NCBI GenBank assembly: GCA_002382645.1
Contig: DFYP01000059.1
Location: forward strand, 1 to 7,462
DNA from: Desulfovibrio sp. UBA4079
GTDB taxonomy: Bacteria > Desulfobacterota > Desulfovibrionia > Desulfovibrionales > Desulfovibrionaceae
Direction of reading: 5' to 3'
DNA: 7,462 nucleotides
The position numbers and the translations under genes are program-made. This document shows, piece by piece, positions 1-6,234 of the stretch. The notes under the pieces were generated by a model, which ran no database searches, was not told the DNA's origin, and saw nothing but the letters and a program-made list of their open reading frames with translations. The stretch's first letter is position 1; every line of letters starts with the position of its first letter.

Positions 1-362
1 CAGGCCTGGTCCAGGTACGCGGGCCGGGGCAGCTCCGCGCCGGGCACGAACGGCGAGATCTGCCAGAACCCGGCCAGGGGGCCGCGGTCCAGCGCGAGCA
101 CGTGGTCCGGCCCGCCATCCACGGGCAGATAGGCGGGCACGAATCCGGCCAGGGCCGGGTCCCGGGCCAGGCGCTCCAGCAGACGCGCCAGGCCCTCGCG
201 CCGCGCGGCCTGGCGCGGGCCCAGGCGTTCGAGCATCCAGAGATGGTGGTCCCGGTCCTCCACGGCCCAGCGCGCCAGACAGCGTTCCGGGCTGCCGGGC
301 AGGGGGTGTTCCAGGGCCTGGCGCAGGGGCGCGAGGCCGAAGCGGGGCAGGAGTTCGAGCAT
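1..362 (-). CDS. Phosphotransferase-like (APH/choline kinase fold) protein, N-terminal part, cut by window edge
   Basis: About 120 codons are visible, read leftward from an ATG at 362-360; the 3' end lies outside the window. The protein begins MLELLPRFGLAPLRQ. It contains a strand pair RWAVEDRDHHLWMLERL, an Arg/Glu-rich helix, and then WQISPFVPGAELPRPAYL. This order resembles the N-lobe of aminoglycoside/choline/homoserine kinase-type phosphotransferases: a beta hairpin with a basic or Leu-Glu strand, a helix, then a Trp-x-x-x-Pro-aromatic-Val-x-Gly hinge. The catalytic HGD and DxD motifs would lie beyond the edge, so the family call is tentative and no substrate can be named. The start is supported by GAGGGAG (370-376 on the + strand numbering), seven bases upstream, and by an in-frame stop soon upstream. 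The gene diverges from rnfC, so the two probably share the 363-555 control region without being functionally linked. Confidence 0.55.
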   Translation of the reverse strand, partial: MLELLPRFGLAPLRQALEHPLPGSPERCLARWAVEDRDHHLWMLERLGPRQAARREGLARLLERLARDPALAGFVPAYLPVDGGPDHVLALDRGPLAGFWQISPFVPGAELPRPAYLDQA

Positions 363-369
363 GGGTGCG

Positions 370-376
370 CTCCCTC
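370..376 (-). promoter_or_regulatory. Ribosome binding site of the divergent kinase-like gene
   Basis: On the minus strand this reads GAGGGAG, seven bases before the ATG at 362-360. It is a good Shine-Dalgarno match at normal spacing and decides the start of the divergent gene. Confidence 0.6.
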
Positions 377-451
377 ATTCCATGAACCGTTGCGGCTGTC
401 CAGCGGCGGGGGTACAATCCTTCGCGCAACGCTCTGTTTTGCTCTTTGGGC

Positions 452-480
452 TTGATCTCCCGGCTGTATTTGCCTATTCG
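452..480 (+). promoter_or_regulatory. Candidate sigma-70-type promoter for the rnf operon
   Basis: TTGATC (452-457) and TATTCG (475-480) are separated by 17 bases. They lie in the most AT-rich stretch of the 193-base divergent region, about 75 bases before the chosen rnfC start, and are followed by a T-rich run at 491-502. The -35 box matches TTGACA at four of six positions and the -10 box is only a fair match, so this is a suggestion. No clear operator palindrome or riboswitch-like fold was recognised in 363-555. Other registers of the same AT-rich patch could serve instead. Confidence 0.25.
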
Positions 481-555
481 TTACGCACACTTTTTTATTT
501 TTCGTGCCTGAGTTCCGGGCCCGAGCCCACGACGACCCCAAACGGGATGGGCAGA

Positions 556-1890
556 ATGCGCGCTTCCGGCCTTGCCACCTTCACCCTTGGAGGGGTGCAC
601 CCTCCGGGACGCAAGGAATCCGCCTCGGGTCTGGCCATCGAGCCCATGCCCCCGGTCTCCCGCTACCTCGTGTCCCTGGTGCAGCACTGCGGCGCTCCGG
701 CCGCGCCCCTGGTCAAGAAGGGCGACGCGGTCACGGAAGGCCAGCGCATCGGCAGCGTGGACAAGGGCCTGGGCGCCCACGTGCACAGCCCGGTGAGCGG
801 CAAGGTGGCCGGTCTGGCCCGCACGCTCCATCCCGTGCTCGGCCCCGTGCCCGCCGTGGCCATCGAGCGCGACCCCGAGGCCGGGCCCGCAATCTGGACG
901 CCCCGGGACTGGGAACATCTGCCCCCTGCCGAGATTCTGGCCGCCATCCGCGAGGCCGGGGTGGTGGGCATGGGCGGGGCCGGATTCCCCACCCACGTGA
1001 AGCTGTCTCCGCCCCCGGAACTCACCGTGGACACGCTCATCCTCAACGGCGCTGAGTGCGAGAGCTACCTCGCCGCGGACCACCGGCTCATGCTCGAACG
1101 CGCTCCCGGCGTGGTCCAGGGCGCGCGCGTGCTCCTGGCCGTGCTCGGCGTGCCGCGCTGCAGGATCGGCGTGGAGAACAACAAGAAGGATGCGGTGGAG
1201 GCCCTGCGCCAGGCTGTTTCCGACGCCGGGGAAGGGGCGCGCATCAGCGTGGAGCCCCTGGTGGTGAAATACCCCCAGGGCTCGGAAAAACAGCTCATCG
1301 AGGCCCTCACGGGCCGCCGCGTCCCGGCCGGGGGCCTGCCCGCGCACGTGGGCTGCGTGGTCCAGAACGTGGGCACGGCCTTTGCCGCCTATGAGGCCGT
1401 GGCCCTGGGACGGCCCTGCTTTGAACGCGTGCTCACCGTGGCCGGACAGGGCGTGGCCCGCCCCGCCAACCTGCTCTGCAAGGTGGGCGTGTGCCTCTCG
1501 GACATCGCCGAGCACCTGGGCGGGATCACCGAAGAAGCCGTGAAGTGCGTGCTGGGCGGGCCGATGATGGGCTTCGCCGTGCCCGGACTGGAGGCCACGG
1601 TGGGCAAGACCACCTCGGGCGTGCTCTTCCTGGACGCCTGGGAGAGCCCGGACGCGGACTTCGGGCCGTGCATCCGCTGCGGCCGCTGCCTGGAGGCCTG
1701 CCCCATGGGTCTGGCTCCCAACGAGATGTCCATCTATGCCGAGCGCCGCAAGTACGAAGGCACCCAGCGCTTCGGGCTCTGGGAATGCTTCGAGTGCGGC
1801 TCCTGCGCCTTTGTCTGCCCGGCCAAGCGGCCCCTGGTCCAGTTCATCCGCGCCAGCAAGGCGCGGCTCCGCTGCGGGTGCAAACTGTGA
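556..1890 (+). CDS. rnfC: Rnf complex subunit RnfC, NADH/FMN-binding iron-sulfur subunit
   Basis: RnfC is the peripheral cytoplasmic subunit that exchanges electrons with NAD+/NADH in the ferredoxin:NAD+ oxidoreductase. The 444-residue reading from ATG 556 opens with the family's short N-terminus leading into TLGGVHPPGRKES. A biotinyl/lipoyl-like region follows (GDAVTEGQRIG). The NuoF-like nucleotide/FMN loop GMGGAGFP lies at residues 138-145. An SLBB-type segment covers roughly 240-330. Two [4Fe-4S] motifs follow: C372-x2-C-x2-C-x3-C382-P and C411-x2-C-x2-C-x3-C421-P. The length fits short RnfC proteins; the long repeat tail of the E. coli homologue is absent. The frame stays open up to ATG 361, but that extension reads through the promoter region and is not RnfC-like. 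ATG 547 is three codons upstream and cannot be excluded. Neither start has a strong ribosome binding site; GGG at 544-546 suits 556 better. It is the first gene of the operon and its stop overlaps the rnfD start. Confidence 0.95.
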   Translation: MRASGLATFTLGGVHPPGRKESASGLAIEPMPPVSRYLVSLVQHCGAPAAPLVKKGDAVTEGQRIGSVDKGLGAHVHSPVSGKVAGLARTLHPVLGPVPAVAIERDPEAGPAIWTPRDWEHLPPAEILAAIREAGVVGMGGAGFPTHVKLSPPPELTVDTLILNGAECESYLAADHRLMLERAPGVVQGARVLLAVLGVPRCRIGVENNKKDAVEALRQAVSDAGEGARISVEPLVVKYPQGSEKQLIEALTGRRVPAGGLPAHVGCVVQNVGTAFAAYEAVALGRPCFERVLTVAGQGVARPANLLCKVGVCLSDIAEHLGGITEEAVKCVLGGPMMGFAVPGLEATVGKTTSGVLFLDAWESPDADFGPCIRCGRCLEACPMGLAPNEMSIYAERRKYEGTQRFGLWECFECGSCAFVCPAKRPLVQFIRASKARLRCGCKL

Positions 1891-2885
1891 GCCCCCGCCT
1901 CTGGAAGGTCGGCGTCGCGCCGCACGTGCGCGACAACGCCACGGTGGCCGGGATCATGTGGACGGTCTTCGCCGTGCTCCTGCCCCAGCTGTTCCTCTCG
2001 GCCTATGTGTTCGGCCCCCGGGTCCTGGCCCTGGCCGGGGTCGGCGTGGGCACGTCCATGCTGGCCGAGGCGGCCATGCAGCGGCTCCTGGGCAAGCCCG
2101 TGAGCCTCTCCGACGGCAGCGCGGCCCTCACCGGCCTGCTTCTGGTCTATGTGCTGCCTCCGGGCGTGTCCCTGGTCCTGCCGTTCTGGGGCGCGATCTT
2201 CGCCATCTGCATCGGCAAGCAGCTGTTCGGCGGCCTGGGCTTCAACTTCTTCAATCCGGCGCTCATCGCCCGCGCCTTCCTGGCCGTGGGCTTCCCCGTG
2301 GCCATGACCACCACCTGGATCATGCCCGAGCTGCCCGCCTTTTTGGCCGGACCCGACGCCGTGGCCTCGGCCACGCCCCTGGCCCTGCTCAAGCACTCGG
2401 GGCTTGCCGCCTACCTGGCCCAGTACGGCGGACCGCACGGCCTGTGGGCCTCGTTCCTGGGCTTCAAGCCGGGCAGCGTGGGCGAGACGAGCCCGCTGCT
2501 CCTGGGCCTGGGCGGGCTCTACCTGCTCTGGAGGCGGATCATTTCCTGGCACATCCCCGTGGCCATGATCGCCAGCACCGCGCTCCTGGCCTGGGTCTTC
2601 GGGCCCGAGGGCCTGTTCACGGGCCAGCCCCTGGTGCACGTGCTCTCCGGCGGCCTGATCCTGGGCGCGTTCTTCATGGCCACGGACTACGTGACCTCGC
2701 CGTCCCAGCCCCTGGCCAAGCTCGTGTTCGGCGCGGGCTGCGGGGCCCTGACCATGCTCATCCGGCTCAAGGGCGGCTATCCCGAGGGCGTGTGCTACGC
2801 CATCCTGCTCATGAACTGCGTCAGCCCCGTGCTCGAGGACTGGGTGCGGCCCCGGCGTTTCGCGCCGCCGCTCAAGAAGGACTAG
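1887..2885 (+). CDS. rnfD: Rnf complex subunit RnfD, integral membrane flavoprotein
   Basis: RnfD is the multi-spanning membrane subunit, homologous to NqrB, that carries covalent FMN and is central to ion translocation. The 332-residue reading starts at GTG 1887, which shares GTGA with the rnfC stop. It gives VSPRLWKVGVAPHVRDN, then GIMWTVFAVLLPQ, matching the usual RnfD opening (SPAPH...IMW). Family landmarks are FNFFNPALIARAFL, the flavin-attachment region DAVASATPLA with candidate acceptor Thr163, and FFMATDYVTSP near the C-terminus. Many hydrophobic segments fill the rest, as expected for a protein of eight or more helices. The flavin motif reads A-S-A-T where Nqr/Rnf proteins often read S-G-A-T; the threonine itself is kept. 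The same frame is open back to 1491, but that part only shadows rnfC. Translation is probably coupled to rnfC because of the overlap and the lack of a clear ribosome binding site. Confidence 0.95.
   Translation: MSPRLWKVGVAPHVRDNATVAGIMWTVFAVLLPQLFLSAYVFGPRVLALAGVGVGTSMLAEAAMQRLLGKPVSLSDGSAALTGLLLVYVLPPGVSLVLPFWGAIFAICIGKQLFGGLGFNFFNPALIARAFLAVGFPVAMTTTWIMPELPAFLAGPDAVASATPLALLKHSGLAAYLAQYGGPHGLWASFLGFKPGSVGETSPLLLGLGGLYLLWRRIISWHIPVAMIASTALLAWVFGPEGLFTGQPLVHVLSGGLILGAFFMATDYVTSPSQPLAKLVFGAGCGALTMLIRLKGGYPEGVCYAILLMNCVSPVLEDWVRPRRFAPPLKKD
2877..2881 (+). promoter_or_regulatory. Ribosome binding site deciding the GTG start of rnfG
   Basis: AAGGA lies inside the last codons of rnfD, seven bases before GTG 2889. 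No ATG is available at the equivalent position, so this site supports the unusual start codon. Confidence 0.6.
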
Positions 2886-2888
2886 GCC

Positions 2889-3782
2889 GTGCGGGAGTTC
2901 CTCAAGATCGCCCTGAACCTCTTCGTCATCAGCCTGGTCTCGGCCGGGCTCCTGGGCGTGATCTTCACCCACACCGAGGCGACCCGCAAACGCAACGAGC
3001 AGGCCCGGCTGGAGCAGTCCATGAGCCGCTACCTGCCCGCGAACGCCGGAGCCGTGCGCTTCGCGGCCATCCACCGCTACCTGGTGGAGGAGGGCGGCCG
3101 CTCGGACATCGGCTACGTGCTGCCGGTGCGCGGCGGCAACGCGCTCCTCGTGCTCGACCCCGAGGGCAATGTCCTGTCCAAGACCCCGGTGGCCGGGCCC
3201 GTGGACGACGAGGCCGAGCGCGACGCGGCCGTGAAGCGGGCCCTGTCCGGGGGCGAGGCCCGCTATGCCGACTCCTACATCCTGGCCCTGGATTCTTCCG
3301 GCCGCCGCCTGGCCTCGTTCATCCAGGGCCGCACCGCGGGCTTCAAGACCTGGGTCAAGCTCCTGGTGGCCCTGGGCCCGGACAACGCGGTGCTCGGCCT
3401 GGAGATCCTGGAACACGAGGAGGACCCGGGCCTGGGCGCGGAGATCGAGCAGGAGTACTTCCGCAACCAGTTCGCGGGCCGGACCCTGGCCGAGCTGAAC
3501 GCCCTGGGCGTGGTCAAGCTGCCCCTGCCGGACGACTACCGGCGCTGCCTGGAGCGCTCCAAGTGGGCCGCGCGCGGGATCAATCCCCAGGCCGAAACGG
3601 CGGTCTGCGAAAAATACGCCCATGAGGACATCCACGCCATCACCGGCGCGACCATCTCCAGCCGCCGGGTCACCGAGGGCGTGAAGCGGCTGGTGCAGGC
3701 CTTTGTCAAGCGCATGGACATCGTGGAGAGCGCGGCGGCCAAGGCCGGGCTGGAGCCGGCCTTCTCGCCGGAGGGACGCTAG
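2889..3782 (+). CDS. rnfG: Rnf complex subunit RnfG, periplasm-facing FMN-binding subunit
   Basis: RnfG is anchored by one N-terminal helix, and its FMN_bind domain carries covalent FMN. The 297-residue protein starts at GTG 2889 (MREFLKIALNLFVISLVSA), three bases after the rnfD stop. The anchor spans about residues 7-28. The FMN_bind part includes GFKTWVKLLVALGPDNAVLG, LEILEHEEDPGLG (P180-G183) and the attachment motif TGATISS with acceptor Thr255, followed by the usual RRVTEGVKRLV helix. It is longer than the roughly 200-residue E. coli homologue. Extra sequence lies in the N-terminal half of the soluble domain and in a stretch of about 30 residues between PGLG and TGAT, which holds C220 and C240. 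No haem motif (CxxCH) is present. ApbE encoded at the end of the operon is the expected flavinylating enzyme. Confidence 0.94.
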   Translation: MREFLKIALNLFVISLVSAGLLGVIFTHTEATRKRNEQARLEQSMSRYLPANAGAVRFAAIHRYLVEEGGRSDIGYVLPVRGGNALLVLDPEGNVLSKTPVAGPVDDEAERDAAVKRALSGGEARYADSYILALDSSGRRLASFIQGRTAGFKTWVKLLVALGPDNAVLGLEILEHEEDPGLGAEIEQEYFRNQFAGRTLAELNALGVVKLPLPDDYRRCLERSKWAARGINPQAETAVCEKYAHEDIHAITGATISSRRVTEGVKRLVQAFVKRMDIVESAAAKAGLEPAFSPEGR

Positions 3783-3785
3783 GAC

Positions 3786-4409
3786 ATGAGCGAAGGGCAG
3801 CACTACACCGTTCTGGAGCGCCTGGCCAACGGCCTGGTGCGCGAGAACCCCATCTTCAAGCTGGCGCTGTCCATGTGCCCGGCCGTGGCCATGACCAACA
3901 ACGTGCGCAACGGCTTCCTCCTGGGCCTGGCCGTGCTCTTCGTCCAGGTGGCCAGCAACGTGACCGTCTCGATTTTCCGGCGGTTCATCCACGAGCGCAT
4001 CCGCATCCCGGCCTACATCATCATCATCGCCACCTGGGTCAGCGTCAGCGACATGGGCCTGGCGGCCTACGCCCCGGGCTTCTACAAGGAGATCGCGCTG
4101 TACGTGAAGCTCATCGTGGTCTTCGCCATCATCATCTCGCGGCTCGAGGTCTTCGCCTCGCGCAACACGGTCTGGCCCTCGTTCTGGGACGGCATGGGCA
4201 TGGGCCTGGGCTTCATGTTCGCGCTCATGTTCGTGGGCGTGTTCCGGGAGTTCCTGGGCTCGGGCAGCCTCTGGGGCATCGAGCTTCTGCCCTTCAAGCC
4301 GTTCTTCTTCTGGTCCCTGCCGCCGGCCGGGTTCTTCGCCATCGGCCTGCTCATGGCCCTGTTCCTCTGGCTGGAGCGGCGCTTCAACGCCTGGAGGGGA
4401 CGCAAATGA
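3786..4409 (+). CDS. rnfE: Rnf complex subunit RnfE, membrane core subunit lacking one conserved cysteine
   Basis: RnfE is one of two paralogous six-helix subunits (with RnfA) that form the membrane core; it is homologous to NqrD. The 207-residue protein starts at ATG 3786, preceded by GGAGGG at 3770-3775, and lies three bases after rnfG. Family landmarks are RENPIFKLALSMCPAVAMTN with Cys31, IRIPAYIIIIATWVSVSDM, AYAPGFYKEI, SRLEVFASRN, FWDGMGMGLGF, FREFLGSGSLWG and LPPAGFFAIGLLMA. In characterised RnfE/NqrD the segment before the R-x-E-x-F-A motif reads LIVTNC, whose cysteine is a ligand of the intramembrane iron centre. Here it reads LIVVFA, with Ala114 in place of that cysteine. Cys31 is the only cysteine in the protein. 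The alignment around this point is gap-free and the codons look normal, so a frameshift is not the cause. The stop overlaps the start of rnfA (ATGA). Confidence 0.95.
   Translation: MSEGQHYTVLERLANGLVRENPIFKLALSMCPAVAMTNNVRNGFLLGLAVLFVQVASNVTVSIFRRFIHERIRIPAYIIIIATWVSVSDMGLAAYAPGFYKEIALYVKLIVVFAIIISRLEVFASRNTVWPSFWDGMGMGLGFMFALMFVGVFREFLGSGSLWGIELLPFKPFFFWSLPPAGFFAIGLLMALFLWLERRFNAWRGRK
4393..4399 (+). promoter_or_regulatory. Ribosome binding site fixing the upstream start of the long RnfA
   Basis: GGAGGGG lies six bases before ATG 4406, the best Shine-Dalgarno match in the operon. With the ATGA overlap, it argues that translation really begins at 4406 and includes the N-terminal extension. 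No ATG or GTG with a ribosome binding site lies near the point where a conventional RnfA would begin (about 4740-4760). Confidence 0.75.
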
Positions 4410-5329
4410 GCCGCCGTCTGCTCTGGGCCCTGCTGGCCCTCCTGCTCCTGACCGCCCAGGCCTCGGCCGCGGGCCGCATCCTGGACGGCGAGGTCTCGGG
4501 CGAGCACGAGCTGACCCTGACCCTGGGCCTGGCCCTGCCCGCGGACTGGCAGTGGCAGGGCAACGTCGGCGTGGTCGAGCGCGAGAGCCCGGACATCCCG
4601 CTCACCGTGGAGTCCGCGCGCCTGGAGCAGAACGGCCGGGTGCTCGTCCTGACCTTGGCCGAGCCGGTCTCCAGCCAGTCGGCCTACGACCTCAGCCTGC
4701 GCCCCTCGGCCCAGGAACCCGCGGAGAAGTTCACGCTGCGCAAGGGATTCCTGGCCCTGCTCTTCTCCATCGTCATCGGCGCGGCGCTCATCCAGAACTT
4801 CGTGTTCAGCCGCTACCTCGGCCTGTGCATCTTCTTCGGCGCCTCGGGCCGCAAGGAGACGGCCGTGGGCATGGGCTTCTCCTTCATCCTGGTCATGACC
4901 CTCTCGGCGGTGTTCGTCTGGGCCGTGTACAACTTCGTGCTCAGGCCCCTGCACCTCCAGTTCCTCCAGGTGATCACCTTCGTGGGCATCATCGCCATCT
5001 TCGTGCAGTTCCTGGACACCGTGCTGCGCAAGGTCAACCCGTTCCTGTTCAAGAAGCTCGGCGTGTACCTGGTGCTCATCACCACCAACTGCATCATCCT
5101 GGCCGTGCCCCTGATCCTGGTGAACAACGCTTACGACCTCTGGGAGAGCCTGGCCCTGGCCCTGGGCTCGGGCGCGGGCTTCGCCCTGGCGCTTTTCCTC
5201 ATGGCCTGTGTGCGCGAACGGCTGGAGCTGGCGGACATCCCGGAGGTCTTCCGGGGCCTGCCCATCGCCTTTGTGGTGGCCGGGCTGTTCGCCCTGGCCT
5301 TCCTGGGTTTTTCCGGAATGAGCTTCTAG
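4406..5329 (+). CDS. rnfA: Rnf complex subunit RnfA with an N-terminal signal peptide and extra periplasmic domain
   Basis: RnfA is the second six-helix core subunit, homologous to NqrE. Typical RnfA has about 190 residues; this one has 307. Residues 1-21 form a clear Sec-type signal sequence (MSRRLLWALLALLLL, then AQASA with cleavage likely after A21). Residues about 22-110 are a polar, beta-rich domain with alternating hydrophobic strands such as HELTLTLGLALP and GRVLVLTLAEPV, then AYDLSLRPS. It is reminiscent of bacterial Ig-like domains, but I cannot assign a family. The normal RnfA begins at about residue 113: FLALLFSIVIGAALIQNF, YLGLC with Cys141, GRKETAVGMGFSF, LITTNC with Cys229, and the C-terminal RERLELADIPEVFRGLPIAF. 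Both iron-centre cysteines are therefore kept. As I recall, RnfA is described with its N-terminus outside, which would suit an exported domain. The gene is coupled to rnfE by an ATGA overlap and is followed 13 bases later by rnfB. Confidence 0.93.
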   Translation: MSRRLLWALLALLLLTAQASAAGRILDGEVSGEHELTLTLGLALPADWQWQGNVGVVERESPDIPLTVESARLEQNGRVLVLTLAEPVSSQSAYDLSLRPSAQEPAEKFTLRKGFLALLFSIVIGAALIQNFVFSRYLGLCIFFGASGRKETAVGMGFSFILVMTLSAVFVWAVYNFVLRPLHLQFLQVITFVGIIAIFVQFLDTVLRKVNPFLFKKLGVYLVLITTNCIILAVPLILVNNAYDLWESLALALGSGAGFALALFLMACVRERLELADIPEVFRGLPIAFVVAGLFALAFLGFSGMSF

Positions 5330-5342
5330 GAGCGGATGATCC

Positions 5343-6224
5343 ATGGACCTGATGCAGCTCGCCTGGACCGGACTGGCCGTCTTCGGAGCCCTGGGCCTGG
5401 TGGCCGGGGTGGCCCTGGCCCTGGCCGCGGTGCGCTGCAAGGTGGAGGTGGACCCGCGCATCGCCGCGGTCAAGGAGGCGCTCATGGGCGCCAACTGCGG
5501 CGGCTGCTCCTATCCCGGCTGCGAGGCCTATGCCGAGGCCGTGGTGACCAAGGGCGACGTGCCCCCGGACCTCTGCCGTCCCGGCGGCCCATCGGTGGCC
5601 GCGGCCGTGGCCCGGCTCACGGGCAAGGCCATGGGCGGGGCCGAGCCGGTCATCGCCTTCCGCCGCTGCGTCAAGGACGAGGGCAAGGTAGTCCGGCGCA
5701 TGGACTACTCCGGGGTGCCCACCTGCCTGGCGGCCAACCAGGTCCTGGGCGGGCCCGAGGCCTGCCGCTTCGCCTGCCTGGGCTTCGGCGACTGTGTGGC
5801 CTCCTGTCCGTTCGGGGCCATGCGCCTGGAAGGCGGGCTCGTGCGCATCGACGCGGAGAAGTGCACCGGCTGCGGCAACTGCGTGCGCGTCTGCCCCAAG
5901 TCCATCCTGGAGTTCGTGCCGCGCAACGCCCGGGTCATGGTCTCCTGCTCCTCCAAGGACAAGGGCCCGGAGGTCAAGGCGGTCTGCGAGGCGGGCTGCA
6001 TCTCCTGCGGCCTGTGCGTGAAGAAGTGTCCGGCCCAGGCGGTGCGCCTGGAGAACGGCCGGATCATGGTGGACCACAAGGCCTGCGTGGCCTTTGGCCC
6101 GTCCTGCGGGTTGGCCTGCGCCGGGTTCTGCCCGCGCGCCATCATGCGCCCCGTGGGCGGCGAGATTCCCACGGCCCTGCCCCCGGTCCGGGAGCAGTCG
6201 GCCCCGGCGGAACGAAGCGAGTGA
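5343..6224 (+). CDS. rnfB: Rnf complex subunit RnfB, polyferredoxin electron-entry subunit
   Basis: RnfB accepts electrons from reduced ferredoxin and passes them to the membrane part. The 293-residue protein starts at ATG 5343, ten bases after AGGAG at 5328-5332. Residues about 7-30 form the single N-terminal membrane helix. The Fe-S domain follows with C52-x2-C55-x4-C60-x17-C78, then C109 and C128. Ferredoxin-type motifs come next: C141-x3-C145-x5-C151-x3-C155-P, C174-x2-C-x2-C-x3-C184-P, and C219-x2-C-x2-C-x3-C229-P. A last, unusual group is C248-x6-C255-x3-C259-x3-C263-P. The cysteine content supports several [4Fe-4S] clusters, but their exact number cannot be read from sequence. The C-terminal tail of about 25 residues is Pro/Glu-rich and probably flexible. 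It lies 13 bases after rnfA and 10 bases before apbE. Confidence 0.95.
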   Translation: MDLMQLAWTGLAVFGALGLVAGVALALAAVRCKVEVDPRIAAVKEALMGANCGGCSYPGCEAYAEAVVTKGDVPPDLCRPGGPSVAAAVARLTGKAMGGAEPVIAFRRCVKDEGKVVRRMDYSGVPTCLAANQVLGGPEACRFACLGFGDCVASCPFGAMRLEGGLVRIDAEKCTGCGNCVRVCPKSILEFVPRNARVMVSCSSKDKGPEVKAVCEAGCISCGLCVKKCPAQAVRLENGRIMVDHKACVAFGPSCGLACAGFCPRAIMRPVGGEIPTALPPVREQSAPAERSE

Positions 6225-6234
6225 GGTTGCGGCG

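Noticed and set aside
102..455. Open + strand frame of 117 codons
   Set aside because: It is antisense to the kinase-like gene and runs into the intergenic region. The translation is low-complexity Gly/Gln/Ala typical of GC-rich shadow frames.
361..555. In-frame extension of rnfC upstream to ATG 361
   Set aside because: It would overlap the divergent gene start and translate the AT-rich promoter-like region. The residues are not RnfC-like, whereas the family N-terminus fits a start at 547 or 556.
589..605. Perfect 6-base inverted repeat GGAGGG-GTGCA-CCCTCC early in rnfC
   Set aside because: It encodes the conserved GGVHPP motif of RnfC, so codon constraint in GC-rich DNA explains it. No T-run follows, so it is not a terminator, and no attenuator-like alternative pairing was seen.
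1736..3625. Long + strand frame of 629 codons overlapping rnfC, rnfD and rnfG
   Set aside because: It is out of frame with strongly supported proteins and gives an Arg/Pro/Gly/Ala-rich translation without family features.
1734..3992. Very long minus-strand open frame (752 codons) opposite rnfD, rnfG and part of rnfE
   Set aside because: It is a consequence of GC-rich third positions in the genes on the other strand. The product is His/Gly/Gln/Ala-rich with no domain, and it crosses three well-supported genes.
4406..4744. Possibility that the RnfA extension is a separate small gene or a frameshift fusion
   Set aside because: The frame is continuous from 4406 to 5329 with no stop, codon use is uniform, and there is no second start with a ribosome binding site before the membrane domain.
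4082..5494. Long minus-strand open frame opposite rnfE, rnfA and rnfB
   Set aside because: It is the same GC-skew artefact, with a biased composition and no recognisable motif.
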